A stretch of 64,000 nucleotides of DNA from an uncultured Lachnospiraceae bacterium (GCA_946414885.1 CAMKQH010000018.1:1-64000), one strand, 5' to 3'; positions 26,330 through 36,204 are shown, numbered from the stretch's first letter. Notes: generated by a model from the sequence alone, not told the origin. Translations and numbers: made by a program.

Positions 26330-27874
26330 ATGTACAGTACAATTTTATCAGGGGCGCTTTTGGGGATCCGGGCGTGCATGGTCCAAGTGGAAGTGGATGC
26401 GTCATCCGGTCTTCCGGCCATGAGCATGGTTGGATCCCTGGGCGCTGAGGTCAGGGAGTCGAGGGAACGCGTGCTTGCTGCTTTAAAAAACGCGGGAATC
26501 GACGTCCCACCCAAACACGTCACGGTTAATCTTTCACCGGCGGATCTTCGGAAAGAAGGCACGGCATATGATTTGCCGATCGCGATCGGGATGCTGGAGG
26601 CATTGGGATTCTTTCCGGAAGGGAAGGCTAAGGGAATCCTGTTTTTGGGAGAACTGGGTCTGAACGGGGAGATCCGCTCGGCGCGCGGCGTACTTCCCAT
26701 CGTACGGGAGGCAGCAATGCAGGGAATCCAGGAATGCATTGTTCCCTACGCTAACGTGCGGGAAGGCGCCGTGATCCCAGGAATCCACGTTAGGGGAGCA
26801 AAGGATCTGGAGCAGGTCATGGTATTCCTTTTGGCAGGAGAGGGAGAGCGGGATTCCATCCTGCCGTACGTAACCCTCAAGGCAGAAGAGCTCACGACAG
26901 ACGAATCGCTCCGGCAGGCAGATGATTTTGCGGAAGTAAAAGGGCAGGAGGTCGCCAAGAGGGCAGCGAAAATTGCTGCCGCCGGATTCCACAATCTCTT
27001 GATGCTGGGTCCCCCAGGCGCGGGAAAATCCATGATCGCAAAACGGATTCCGGGAATATTGCCTCCACTCTCGTTGGAGGAAAGTCTTGAAGTAACGGCG
27101 ATCTACAGCGTGGCAGGACTTCTTGGAGAACGGTCCCTTATTACGCGAAGGCCCTTTCAAAGCCCGCATCACACCATATCTCCGCCGGCACTGATGGGAG
27201 GAGGAACCATCCCACGGCCCGGCATTATCTCATTATCACATCGAGGCGTCCTATTCTTGGACGAACTTCCCGAATTTCAAAGAAATAGTTTAGACGGCAT
27301 GCGTCAGCCATTAGAGGATAAACAAGTGCAGATCACGAGAGTGGGCGGAAACATTGTGTATCCTGCCGATTTTATGCTTGTTTGTGCCATGAATCCATGT
27401 CCGTGCGGGTATTTTCCAGACCGCAACAGATGCCGCTGCACGGAGCCACAGATCAAACACTACGCGGGACGCGTTTCCGGGCCCATTTTGGACCGGATCG
27501 ACCTATGCGTTGAACTGCGGTCAGTGGAGATCACAAGTCTTCACGAGGCGTATTCCGGTGAGTCCAGCGCAGCCCTGCAAAAACAGGTTGAGCGTGCAAG
27601 ACGGGCCCAAGAGGAGCGCTTTCGCGGGGCGAATTATCGGTTTAACGGCGACGTGCAGGCGGCAGACGTCGACAAGTACTGCACTTTGGGCGAAGAGGAA
27701 AAGAAATGCATGGAAAAGCTCTACGGTGAGATGGGGCTTAGCGCCAGATCGTATCACCGGATCCGAAAGGTCGCGAGGACAATCGCCGATCTTGCAGGGG
27801 AAGAGCGGATACGCACGGAACATCTGCTGGAAGCGGCCATGTACCGGCCCGTGCAGGAAATCTGGAAGGCATAG
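26330..27874 (+). CDS. YifB/ComM-like Mg-chelatase-type AAA+ ATPase
   Basis: 514 residues. The N-terminal S5-like domain (LPAMSMVGSLGAEVRESRERV, VNLSPADLRKEG) is followed by the AAA+ core with Walker A LGPPGAGKSMIAKRIPGILPP truncated here to GPPGAGKS, Walker B GVLFLDELPEF and sensor DFMLVCAMNPCPCGY. A zinc-binding Cys cluster CPCGYFPDRNRCRC is present. ComM in Proteobacteria is a branch-migration helicase that extends strand exchange in transformation. Its location directly before dprA supports a DNA-uptake or recombination role here. The start follows AAGGAGG. Confidence 0.9.
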   Translation: MYSTILSGALLGIRACMVQVEVDASSGLPAMSMVGSLGAEVRESRERVLAALKNAGIDVPPKHVTVNLSPADLRKEGTAYDLPIAIGMLEALGFFPEGKAKGILFLGELGLNGEIRSARGVLPIVREAAMQGIQECIVPYANVREGAVIPGIHVRGAKDLEQVMVFLLAGEGERDSILPYVTLKAEELTTDESLRQADDFAEVKGQEVAKRAAKIAAAGFHNLLMLGPPGAGKSMIAKRIPGILPPLSLEESLEVTAIYSVAGLLGERSLITRRPFQSPHHTISPPALMGGGTIPRPGIISLSHRGVLFLDELPEFQRNSLDGMRQPLEDKQVQITRVGGNIVYPADFMLVCAMNPCPCGYFPDRNRCRCTEPQIKHYAGRVSGPILDRIDLCVELRSVEITSLHEAYSGESSAALQKQVERARRAQEERFRGANYRFNGDVQAADVDKYCTLGEEEKKCMEKLYGEMGLSARSYHRIRKVARTIADLAGEERIRTEHLLEAAMYRPVQEIWKA

Positions 27875-27942
27875 TCTGGGTAAAAAAGGATTATGTGGCA
27901 GACGCGTGATCACATAAGATCGCGATAAGGAGGAAAAGGAAT

Positions 27943-29100
27943 TTGACAGAGGATCGGTTATGGTATTTACAATGGATTGCCAGCTTGTGGGAATTTCCGG
28001 GGAAAACAAAGCAGATGCTGTTAAGCAGGTTTCCCGATCCAGAGGAGCTGTTCCGCGTGACGAAGGACGGGTGGGAGGAACTCTTGGCACCAAAGCAAGT
28101 GGAGATCATCCTGCGAAGACAGGAGGAAGCGTTGGCTGACGTGAGGGCGAGACTGGGAAATTTGGCGGGAAGTTCCTTGAGGGCATATCTCAAAGAACAA
28201 TATGATAACCTTGGCAGGCAAGGGATTTCCTTTGTGACGATGGAGCAGGAGGAATATCCAAAGAGATTGCGGGAAATCCCTGATCCCCCGCTTGGGATCT
28301 ACTACAAGGGAAAACTGCCTGAGGATGAGATCTCCGTATCCATCATTGGATCCAGGGATTGTTCCGGGTATGGAAGCTACGTGGCGAGTGGGTTGGGAAA
28401 GTATCTTGGAGAAAGGGGCATCCCCGTCATCAGTGGCATGGCAAGAGGCATTGACGGCATCAGTCAGCAAGCCGCCCTGGAGGCGGGAGGACTGTCCTAC
28501 GGCGTCTTGGGATGCGGCGTGGACGTCTGTTATCCAAAATCAAACGAACGATTGTATCAGAAGTTGACGGCGCATGGAGGCATTCTGTCCGAATATCCGC
28601 CGGGAACGCCGCCTGCGCCCTTCAACTTTCCGCCAAGAAACAGGATCGTGAGCGGATTGTCCCAGGCCGTAGTCGTGGTGGAAGCCGCCGTGAAAAGCGG
28701 CACGAGCATTACGGTCTCCATGGCGCTGGATCAAGGGCGGGACGTGTACGTCGTCCCGGGGCGCGTGACGGACAGGCTCAGCGACGGCTGCAACCGCCTG
28801 ATCAAGCAGGGAGCATCCGTCTTTACGGATCCCAAGAGCTTTGTGGAGGAACTTCAGGAGACCTATTTTTTGCAATGCGTTGGTCCTAAGAAAAGCAAGG
28901 CTAAGACCAAAGCGCCGGAAGTGCCTAAGGAACTTCAGGGTTTGTGGGCCTTGTTGGATCACACGCCCAAAAGCGTGGAAGAACTGCAAAAAAACCTGGC
29001 GGAGCCCCTTGCCATCCAGGATTGCACCATACGGCTCATGGAGCTTACGTTATCCGGATTGGCAAAGCAGGTATCGCCAGGTCAGTTTTGCAAAGCGTAG
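27943..29100 (+). CDS. dprA: DNA-processing protein DprA
   Basis: 385 residues from a TTG start after AAGGAGG. The Rossmann-like core (about 120-300) is complete: SIIGSRDCSGYG, ISGMARGIDGISQQAAL, LGCGVDVCYP, SEYPPGTPP, FPPRNRIVSGLS and VVPGR. An N-terminal helical part and a C-terminal winged-helix-like tail (about 325-385) flank it. DprA loads RecA on incoming single-stranded DNA. With the comM-like gene 68 bases upstream it forms a transformation/recombination pair, which Clostridia keep even where competence is not shown. Confidence 0.95.
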   Translation: MTEDRLWYLQWIASLWEFPGKTKQMLLSRFPDPEELFRVTKDGWEELLAPKQVEIILRRQEEALADVRARLGNLAGSSLRAYLKEQYDNLGRQGISFVTMEQEEYPKRLREIPDPPLGIYYKGKLPEDEISVSIIGSRDCSGYGSYVASGLGKYLGERGIPVISGMARGIDGISQQAALEAGGLSYGVLGCGVDVCYPKSNERLYQKLTAHGGILSEYPPGTPPAPFNFPPRNRIVSGLSQAVVVVEAAVKSGTSITVSMALDQGRDVYVVPGRVTDRLSDGCNRLIKQGASVFTDPKSFVEELQETYFLQCVGPKKSKAKTKAPEVPKELQGLWALLDHTPKSVEELQKNLAEPLAIQDCTIRLMELTLSGLAKQVSPGQFCKA

Positions 29101-29123
29101 CACGCGTCAGAAAGCATTGTGCG

Positions 29124-29552
29124 TTAATCTTCGTCTTGAATGGAGCTTAAGGCTTCATTGATCAGTTTTTCGTCGTGCTTATAGATCAAAAGGGAAAAGT
29201 TCCAGATCAAAAAATAATTGATGACGTAAGCAATGGAAATGATCAGGAAATACTTAAAATTCGTATACCAGTGAAACAGCCAGCCAAAGCCGATGACGAT
29301 GCCGTAAATCAGTAAGAAATGGAACAATCGCAACAGGCGATATTGGTTTTTGCTCAACGGATTTTCCGTAAAAAAGAGGAGCGACGGAAGACAGCAAAAA
29401 AAGCTTCCGATAATGGCAGAAAAGGGGATATACCAGTCAAATTGGATGGGATCGTGCCGTAAATAGGAGACAAGTCCTTCCAATCCCATGACGAGCATGA
29501 TCAGAAAGGTGAGCAAAAAGGTTTGTTCAGCAATGAGTTTTAGTTTTTTCAT
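29124..29552 (-). CDS. DUF3021-like four-helix membrane protein
   Basis: 142 residues with four hydrophobic segments (about 9-27, 40-60, 73-93, 97-120) and a charged C-terminus ending SSIQDED. This matches the small DUF3021 membrane proteins that travel with LytTR DNA-binding regulators. It lies 29 bases after the LytTR gene, last in the reverse operon. In related two-gene LytTR systems the membrane protein restrains its regulator; that role is inferred here. Confidence 0.72.
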   Translation of the reverse strand: MKKLKLIAEQTFLLTFLIMLVMGLEGLVSYLRHDPIQFDWYIPFSAIIGSFFCCLPSLLFFTENPLSKNQYRLLRLFHFLLIYGIVIGFGWLFHWYTNFKYFLIISIAYVINYFLIWNFSLLIYKHDEKLINEALSSIQDED

Positions 29553-29581
29553 GAAATTATCCTCCAGTGATCCAAGACGTA

Positions 29582-30022
29582 TTAGACATTTAATCCCAGG
29601 CGCTTTTTGAACTCCTGTACGTAGCTTCTGGTGATGACAAGGCTTTCGCCGTTTAGGAGCGTGGCGTGAAGGCGGGCATTATCACCTGCCTTCACGCTTT
29701 TGATTTTCCGCATGTTACAGATCATGGATTTGGAACAACGGAAAAATCTTTGATCCAGAAGGGCTTCCAGTTCATAAAGCTTGTATTTCACTTCCAGACA
29801 GTCTGACTTCGTATATACAAAGGTCTTATCGTCTACGGATTCAACATAATATATCTTGGAAAAAGGACAAGGTACTCGTTCTCCGTCGCGAATGCCGATG
29901 AGCGTGTGCTCGCCATTCTCCAAAAGAGAGATGGCCATTTGTACGTCATCCGTCATGTTTGCAACGTGGATGGTGGCTTCTTCCATTTCCTTTGCCGGTA
30001 CCTTTTGAATCGTAACTTTCAA
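29582..30022 (-). CDS. LytTR-type DNA-binding regulator
   Basis: 146 residues. Residues about 45-146 form a LytTR DNA-binding domain: KIYYVESVDDKTFVYT, LYELEALLDQRFFRCSKSMICNMRKI, and the final SYVQEFKKRLG. There is no receiver domain, only a short N-terminal strand-helix part, so it is not a classic response regulator. It lies between the ABC permease and a DUF3021-like protein and probably regulates this transporter operon. No LytTR site pair could be fixed in the promoter region. Confidence 0.88.
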   Translation of the reverse strand: MKVTIQKVPAKEMEEATIHVANMTDDVQMAISLLENGEHTLIGIRDGERVPCPFSKIYYVESVDDKTFVYTKSDCLEVKYKLYELEALLDQRFFRCSKSMICNMRKIKSVKAGDNARLHATLLNGESLVITRSYVQEFKKRLGLNV

Positions 30023-30034
30023 TGTGTTATCCCC

Positions 30035-30946
30035 CTATTTCTTCTGATAAACCTTGGGATAGATCAGACTGATGGCAAGGATGGCAACCATCGTGATCAT
30101 TATAACGTAAAAACAAGTTTGCTGCCAGGAAAATGCATTCCCAAAGAGCTCGATCTGAAACGAGAAGTAATCCTTGATGCCGCTGGCAAACATTCCCTGG
30201 TCAATGCCGCCAATGGAGTCGTTTACGTGATCCAGGATTCCGGAAAGCAGCGTCTCCCTAAGGAGTACGGTGATTCCGGTTGCCGGAATGAGCTGGCAGA
30301 AGTTCCGGATGGCGGAAGCGAAATCCGCAAGGGGAATATAGGCCCCGATGACAAAACCGGATACGGCGGAGAGAATGCCAAGTAATGCGCCGCTGGCGGA
30401 GGTTGTCTTGATAAACAAAACAATGAGCATGAAAATTGCCGTTGCGGAAACCGAGCCGATCAATAAAAGAAACATAAGCTTTAGGATTGCCGTGACCGTC
30501 AGGTAGGTCGATGCGGTCAGTTTTAAAACAAGCAGGCCAATCCCCATGATCACCGAGGTCATCAGAAAGGCCGAGAGCGCGGCGGCGGTAAAGTACGCAA
30601 GAATGATCTGCAGGCGGCTTGCCGGTGTCACGGTGAGATCCACGTCAATGCCGGCTTCGCGGTCACTGATCAACGTTACCAAACAGTTATAGGGGATCGT
30701 GATCAGGGCGGATCCCATGATGCCGGACAGGAGCAGCCCGTTTACAAATGCGTCCACGTCACTCCCGTTAATAAGGGGCAGGAGAACGCCGGCAGATTCC
30801 TCAAGGGCATTTACGTAGTTACCCTTCAGAAAAAGAAGATAGAGGACAAAGATGATCAGTGGCGTCAGCATGGAAAAAAAGATCATGGTCTTGTCCTTGA
30901 AAAAAACCAGAAGATTTCTTTGGGTCAGTCCTATAAATTTACGCAT
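30035..30946 (-). CDS. ABC-2 type transporter permease
   Basis: 303 residues with six hydrophobic segments and the ABC-2 layout: a cytoplasmic start (MRKFIGLTQRNLLVFFKDK), first segment at about 18-38, a large extracytoplasmic loop (about 40-90), then segments at about 70, 110, 140, 170 and 275. It overlaps the end of the ATPase gene by 8 bases, so the two are co-translated. The substrate, probably an exported peptide, lipid or drug, cannot be told. Confidence 0.88.
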   Translation of the reverse strand: MRKFIGLTQRNLLVFFKDKTMIFFSMLTPLIIFVLYLLFLKGNYVNALEESAGVLLPLINGSDVDAFVNGLLLSGIMGSALITIPYNCLVTLISDREAGIDVDLTVTPASRLQIILAYFTAAALSAFLMTSVIMGIGLLVLKLTASTYLTVTAILKLMFLLLIGSVSATAIFMLIVLFIKTTSASGALLGILSAVSGFVIGAYIPLADFASAIRNFCQLIPATGITVLLRETLLSGILDHVNDSIGGIDQGMFASGIKDYFSFQIELFGNAFSWQQTCFYVIMITMVAILAISLIYPKVYQKK

Positions 30947-31841
30947 TTGCGAGCTCCTTTCCGGTAAGCGTTAAGAAAACGTCGTCCATTGTGCCTTTTA
31001 GTATTTCGTAGTCTTTGATCTCAGCCTTGTGATCACAAAGAAAATCCGTGATGGCACCGTCGAAATATGCCACGTAATGATCCGTTTGATAGTCATGCTC
31101 AAAGTTTTGCAACATGGCATCCGCGCTTTCCGACGGTTCGTGATACCAGAGAAGCTTGGATTTTGCATAAGTCGTTTTCAGACTTGCAGGCGTTCCGTCG
31201 GCGATCACCTTTCCGTGATCAAGGATCACAACGTGATCTGCCTGGGCAGCCTCCTCCATGTAGTGGGTAGTCAGAAAGATGGTGAGGGTCTCATTTTTCC
31301 GAAGGTCGCTCAAATAATCCCACAGAAGCTTTCTCGTGGCCGGATCCAAGCCGGTTGTCGGTTCATCTAGGAACAAGAGCTTCGGGTGATGGATCAGGGC
31401 GCGGATCACGTCCACGCGGCGGCGCTGACCGCCGGACAATTTTTGATAGGGCTGCTTCCAGATTTCATCCAGGAGAAACGCATCCCAAAACGGTTCCAGC
31501 TTTTTCATGGTTTCCTTCTTGGAAAAGCCATAATAGGAGCCTCTGGTGAGGAGATTTTCCGCGATCGTCAGCTTGGGATCCAGCACGGATTTTTGGAACA
31601 CAATACCGATCAAGTCCCTGATTTTTGCATCTTCCTTTCCCAGTTCGTGACCGAATATGGAAGCCTGGCCGGAAGTTTTTTGAAGGACGGTGCTTAGCAT
31701 GTTGATGGTGGTAGATTTCCCGGCACCGTTCTCGCCGAGATAGGCAAAGAGTTCGCCCTCCGGAACGGCAAAGGAAACGTCGTCTACGGCTATGTGCGTT
31801 TGATAGGTTTTTCTTAAATGATCAACTTGGATGGCATTCAT
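30939..31841 (-). CDS. ABC transporter ATP-binding protein
   Basis: 300 residues. Walker A is GENGAGKST (about 35-43), the signature LSGGQRRRVD (about 133-142), Walker B LLFLDEPTTGLD, and the switch His in LTTHYMEEA. The sequence is of the DrrA/NatA export type. The C-terminal 80 residues are a small regulatory extension. First gene of the reverse operon ATPase-permease-LytTR-DUF3021. Confidence 0.93.
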   Translation of the reverse strand: MNAIQVDHLRKTYQTHIAVDDVSFAVPEGELFAYLGENGAGKSTTINMLSTVLQKTSGQASIFGHELGKEDAKIRDLIGIVFQKSVLDPKLTIAENLLTRGSYYGFSKKETMKKLEPFWDAFLLDEIWKQPYQKLSGGQRRRVDVIRALIHHPKLLFLDEPTTGLDPATRKLLWDYLSDLRKNETLTIFLTTHYMEEAAQADHVVILDHGKVIADGTPASLKTTYAKSKLLWYHEPSESADAMLQNFEHDYQTDHYVAYFDGAITDFLCDHKAEIKDYEILKGTMDDVFLTLTGKELANA

Positions 31842-31888
31842 GGCTTTCGTGATCCTTTCTTTGCAATGTTTTTTGCCTGTATGAACTT

Positions 31889-31916
31889 ACCATAACAGAT
31901 TCCCGGCGGATTACAA
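31889..31916 (-). promoter_or_regulatory. Possible promoter of the ABC-LytTR operon
   Basis: Reverse strand TTGTAA (31916-31911), 16-base spacer, TATGGT (31894-31889), 47 bases before the ATPase start. Confidence 0.45.
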
Positions 31917-31969
31917 GGCCACTGTGGGTGAGTTGCATCCCGGCGGGGGTGAAATGCACAAAAAGAATT

Positions 31970-31998
31970 TTGACGAAAACTCGAACTTTTGGTATAAT
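31970..31998 (+). promoter_or_regulatory. Promoter of mazG
   Basis: TTGACG (31970-31975), 17-base spacer, TATAAT (31993-31998). The transcript would start near 32005, which rules out the upstream in-frame ATG at 31928 as the mazG start. Confidence 0.85.
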
Positions 31999-32038
31999 TT
32001 TGTTAGTTAACGGGGAGAAACGACAGAAGGGAAAGCGA

Positions 32039-32509
32039 ATGACGGAAGTAGAAAGATTAAAAGAAATTGTAGAGAAACTAAGAGCAGAAGACGGGTGTCC
32101 GTGGGACCGCGTCCAGACGCATGAGAGTCTGAAGCCGGAATGCATCGAGGAAGCGGCGGAGGTGATCTGCGGCATCAACATTCTTAAAGCTACGGGGGAT
32201 GCGGAGAACCTAAAGGAGGAGCTCGGTGATCTTCTTTTGCAGGTGATGTTTCACGCGGTACTTGCCGAAGAGGAAGGACTCTTTACTTTTGAGGACGTGG
32301 CGAAAACGATCAATGAAAAGATGGTTCGCCGTCATCCGCACGTATTTAGCGGCGTAAATTTCGCGTCGGACGAGGAGCGCCATGCGGCCTGGGATGCCAT
32401 AAAGAAACAGGAAAAGGCCGGCAAGGAATGGCATGCGGATTATCTGCCGGGAGCATTTTCGGAAGCTACGGAGCTGATCGAAAAGGCGAAAGAAAGAAAA
32501 GGTTTTTAA
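32039..32509 (+). CDS. mazG: MazG-family nucleoside triphosphate pyrophosphohydrolase
   Basis: 156 residues from the ATG after AAGGGAAAG, downstream of the promoter. A single MazG domain: LRAEDGCPWDRVQTHESLKP, EEAAEVICGI, ELGDLLLQVMFHA and KMVRRHPHVF are the metal and nucleotide signatures. E. coli MazG has two such domains; this is the one-domain form. It hydrolyses NTPs to NMP and pyrophosphate and is thought to cleanse aberrant nucleotides. Followed after 41 bases by the HD-GYP sensor, possibly co-transcribed. Confidence 0.93.
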   Translation: MTEVERLKEIVEKLRAEDGCPWDRVQTHESLKPECIEEAAEVICGINILKATGDAENLKEELGDLLLQVMFHAVLAEEEGLFTFEDVAKTINEKMVRRHPHVFSGVNFASDEERHAAWDAIKKQEKAGKEWHADYLPGAFSEATELIEKAKERKGF

Positions 32510-32550
32510 TTTATTTCTGCCGAAGGTACTGATCGGGAGGGGATAAACAT

Positions 32551-35500
32551 ATGAGGAAATGGAATACGTTAAAAATCGTTCTATTTGTTGCGGCGTGCGT
32601 ATGCATGAACGTAGGGGGAAAGCTATTGGCGGTTTGGCTGGAATTACCGCTATGGGGGGATTCCTTTGGAACGGCGTTGTGTGCGTGCGTGGGAGGACCT
32701 GTTTGCGGAGCGATCGTGGGCTTTACGAGTAACATGGCCTACTGCGTTGTCAACCGGCTTTCGGCGGCATATTCCATTACCAATGTTGCCTTGGGCATTA
32801 TCATAGGCATTGCGGTTCAAAAGAAATGGTTTGATGAGTTTTATGGATTTATGAAGGCGGCTTCCCTGGCAATGTTCACGGCGCTGGTGGCATCCGTGCC
32901 GACAGACGTGATTTTTGACAATTGTCATACGGGCAACGTTTGGGGAAACGGGATCGTAGATTATTTCTTGGAAAAGGGCTGGCCAGCCGAACTTTGCTGC
33001 GTTATTGGTCAGCTGGCTTTGGAATTTGTGGACAAGTTACTTACGATCGCGGCAGTGTATTTGATCTTCATCCTTAGACGTTGGCAGAAGAATCAAAAAG
33101 AAAACCGGTTCATGGGGCAGAAAACCTCTGCAGGCGCGATCCTTTTCTTCGTCCTGGCGCTTGGCGCTTCCTTACTTGCCCCGTTGAAGGCAGACGCGTC
33201 TTCCTCACGGGATTCGGTGGATTACAATGATTACGTTCAGGATATTTACAGTAATAATAACGGCTTGCCCTGCGGCGAGGCCAATGACATCGCGCAAACC
33301 AATGACGGCGTGTTGTGGATCGGTACGTATGCAGGTCTGTACCGCTTTAACGGCCGCGAATTCCGCTGGGTGGATGATTATGAATCCGTAAAGAACGTGA
33401 ACTGTCTTTACGTGGACGAAGAGGGACGATTGTGGATCGGAACCAATGACAACGGACTCTCCATCATGATCCGGGAAAAGATCGTCAACGTTCTGGATCA
33501 GGCGGACGGACTTCCCTCTAATTCCGTACGATGCATTATTCGCGCAACGGACGGATATTATTACGTCGGCACCACGTCCAGCATGCAGATCCTTGTGATG
33601 AACAACGGCCTTAAGGCAACCAACACCCTCCCTGAGATAAATTACACGGACAGCGTGGCTGCGGACGAGCTTGGGCACGTGGCAGTCGTTGCCTCTGACG
33701 GTGAATTATTCCTGATGAAAAAGGGAAACATTCTGTGTTCCCTGCGCTTGCCGGACGAGCAGGAGATATTCAACTGCTGTGCATTTTCACCGGACGGCAC
33801 GCTGATGGTGGGGACGTCATCCAACTATATTTTTTATTATGACGTAGAGAAGGATGATCTCAGACGGATCAAGATCATGACTTGTCCGGACGTCAACTGT
33901 ATCAATAATCTGAACTTCCTAAGCGACGGAACGATGTTCATTTCAACAGACAGCGGAATATCCTACGTCGACGGGGAGGGCTACCACAAGCTGAATACAA
34001 ATGGATTTAATAACTCCATTGACAACATGCTGTATGACTATCAGGGGAATCTTTGGTTCACGTCCTCAAGACTAGGACTTCTTCGCCTTGCGAAATCCCC
34101 GTTTAAGGACGTATACGGTTCCATAGGCATGGAGCGCAAGGTGGTTAACACGATCGTTTCCTGGCAAGGCAACTATTATATCGGAACGGATAAGGGTCTT
34201 GACGTGGTGGATAAGACCTGCAGCCGGCAGATTGAGAATGAATTGACTAAGTCTCTGGCAGGGAAGCGCATCCGTTGCATGTACGTGGATGGGAAGGATC
34301 ACCTGTGGGTTTGTACTTACGGCAGTGGTCTGATGGAATACGCGCCAAGCGGGGAATTCTGGGCATATAACAAGGACAACGGCAGCTTTGGTAACCGTGC
34401 CCGCATCGTGACGGGGCTTTCGGACGGGACAATCCTGGCGGCAGGCGATACCGGGGTCAGTTACATCCGGGATCACAAGATCACGCAGACCATCCACAAT
34501 CAGGAAGGGTGGATCAATTCCATGATCCTGACCGTGACCGAGTGCAGTGACGGAACGGTCCTGGCGGGCACGGACGGAGACGGCATCGCCGTGATCAAGG
34601 ACGGTAAGGCTACAAAAATGCTCACGCGCGAGGACGGGCTTAGCAGTGACGTCATCCTGCGCACGATCAAGGACCCCAAATCCGAGGGTGTGTTTGTGGT
34701 TACCAGCAACAGTCTGTGTTATCTGGAACCAGATAACTCCGTCCGCATTTTGGATGAATTCCCATACTTCAATAACTATGACATTTTCGTAAAAGATGAG
34801 GATACGCTGTTTGTCATGTCCAGTGCCGGAATCTACGTTGTGGAGCGGGATGAACTGGTCACGGGCGGTGAGATTGCGTGGGAGCTGTTGGATGCCAGAA
34901 GGGGACTTGGTACGTCACTGACTGCCAACTCCTGGAACTGTTATGATGGAAGCGGTGAGCTATTTCTTCCCTGTGACACGGGTGTTTACGTGATCGACGT
35001 TGACAAGTATAACAGCGACGTCCGTTCTTACAGGATGCAACTGGCTTCGGTAAAACTGGATGGCGTGGTACAACCCATTGCGAGAATGGGTGCCATTACG
35101 GTGGGACAGGGCGTAAATCGCGTGGAACTCAGCCCGGAGATCCTAAACTATACCATTCAGGAGCCCAATGCCGGTTATTTCCTTGAGGGTTATGACTCGC
35201 AGTGGACAATTCTGCCCCAGGGAAGCTTGGGCAACATTATCTACACAAACCTTCCGGCAGGCAAGTACGTCTTCCATCTGGCCATTTATGACAGCGCAGG
35301 TAAACTCGTTCTGGAAGAGCGGAAGTTTGATCTGGTCAAGGAGGGCGAATTCTATGAGCGGCCAGGCTTTGGCCTGTACATGCTGCTTGTTCTTTCCCTG
35401 TTCATCATTTGGTTTACCTGGCTGGTAGTGCAAAGACAGTTAAATCAACAGCAGATCAAGCTGAACATGGCAAATGAAACGGTCATGGCAATCGCAAACG

Positions 35501-36204
35501 CCGTCGATGCCAAGGACGTGCGCACGCATCAGCATTCCACGCGCGTGGCGGAATATTCGGAGTTGATCGCAAGGGAAATGAATTGCTTCAAATGGTGGCA
35601 GAGAGGAAAAGCTCTTTCGAATCTGAAGAAAGCAGCCCAGTTGCATGACATCGGAAAGATCGGCGTGCCTGACAGCGTGCTGAATAAGGTTGGACGTTTA
35701 ACGGATGAAGAATATGCAAAGATGAAATCCCACACCATCACCGGTGCGGAAATCCTGAAGGATTTCACATTGGTGGATAACGTTGAGGAGGGAACGCATT
35801 ATCATCATGAGCGTTACGATGGCAAGGGATATCCGGAGGGCCTGAAGGGCAAGGAAATCCCGCTGTATGCAAGGATCATCAGCGTGGCTGATACCTTTGA
35901 TGCCATGACCAGCAACCGCGTGTACCGGAGCTCAATGGATACGGAATACGTGATGAACGAAATGAAGCGCGGACGGGGCACGCAGTTTGATCCAGACGCT
36001 TTGGATGCATTCCTTCGATTGGTTGAAAAGGGCGTGATCAATCCGGATAAGATCTATGCCCAAAGACGCGAGGAGATCCAACATGCGGATGAAGAGGCGC
36101 AGGCTGAATTAAAACGACGCGTGGAAGAAGACAAAAAGATCCAGGCATCGGAGATGGAAGCCAAAGGAAAAAATGAAGAAAGCGGGAAAGGAGACAAGGC
36201 ATGA
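32551..36204 (+). CDS. Giant sensor: ECF-S-like membrane domain, beta-propeller, HD-GYP phosphodiesterase
   Basis: 1,217 residues. Residues 1-180 contain five or six membrane segments and resemble an ECF-transporter substrate-binding (S) subunit (GDSFGTALCACVGGPVCGAIVG). A further hydrophobic segment (about 193-212) leads to an extracytoplasmic beta-propeller (about 216-830) with repeated two-component-regulator blades (DGVLWIGTYAGLYRFNG, EGRLWIGTNDNGLSI). A Y_Y_Y-like beta-sandwich (about 840-930) and a membrane segment (937-961) follow. Residues 985-1165 form an HD-GYP domain with intact HDIGKIGVPD (about 1031) and HHERYDGKGYP (about 1084). The predicted reaction is hydrolysis of cyclic di-GMP, switched by an external signal. 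The last four bases overlap the start of a BMP-type binding protein, a likely sensing partner. The tail is a charged helix (residues 1165-1217). Confidence 0.85.
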   Translation: MRKWNTLKIVLFVAACVCMNVGGKLLAVWLELPLWGDSFGTALCACVGGPVCGAIVGFTSNMAYCVVNRLSAAYSITNVALGIIIGIAVQKKWFDEFYGFMKAASLAMFTALVASVPTDVIFDNCHTGNVWGNGIVDYFLEKGWPAELCCVIGQLALEFVDKLLTIAAVYLIFILRRWQKNQKENRFMGQKTSAGAILFFVLALGASLLAPLKADASSSRDSVDYNDYVQDIYSNNNGLPCGEANDIAQTNDGVLWIGTYAGLYRFNGREFRWVDDYESVKNVNCLYVDEEGRLWIGTNDNGLSIMIREKIVNVLDQADGLPSNSVRCIIRATDGYYYVGTTSSMQILVMNNGLKATNTLPEINYTDSVAADELGHVAVVASDGELFLMKKGNILCSLRLPDEQEIFNCCAFSPDGTLMVGTSSNYIFYYDVEKDDLRRIKIMTCPDVNCINNLNFLSDGTMFISTDSGISYVDGEGYHKLNTNGFNNSIDNMLYDYQGNLWFTSSRLGLLRLAKSPFKDVYGSIGMERKVVNTIVSWQGNYYIGTDKGLDVVDKTCSRQIENELTKSLAGKRIRCMYVDGKDHLWVCTYGSGLMEYAPSGEFWAYNKDNGSFGNRARIVTGLSDGTILAAGDTGVSYIRDHKITQTIHNQEGWINSMILTVTECSDGTVLAGTDGDGIAVIKDGKATKMLTREDGLSSDVILRTIKDPKSEGVFVVTSNSLCYLEPDNSVRILDEFPYFNNYDIFVKDEDTLFVMSSAGIYVVERDELVTGGEIAWELLDARRGLGTSLTANSWNCYDGSGELFLPCDTGVYVIDVDKYNSDVRSYRMQLASVKLDGVVQPIARMGAITVGQGVNRVELSPEILNYTIQEPNAGYFLEGYDSQWTILPQGSLGNIIYTNLPAGKYVFHLAIYDSAGKLVLEERKFDLVKEGEFYERPGFGLYMLLVLSLFIIWFTWLVVQRQLNQQQIKLNMANETVMAIANAVDAKDVRTHQHSTRVAEYSELIAREMNCFKWWQRGKALSNLKKAAQLHDIGKIGVPDSVLNKVGRLTDEEYAKMKSHTITGAEILKDFTLVDNVEEGTHYHHERYDGKGYPEGLKGKEIPLYARIISVADTFDAMTSNRVYRSSMDTEYVMNEMKRGRGTQFDPDALDAFLRLVEKGVINPDKIYAQRREEIQHADEEAQAELKRRVEEDKKIQASEMEAKGKNEESGKGDKA

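Noticed and set aside
31928..32038. Upstream in-frame start for mazG adding 37 residues
   Set aside because: A strong promoter (31970-31998) lies inside this extension, and the added residues do not resemble MazG.
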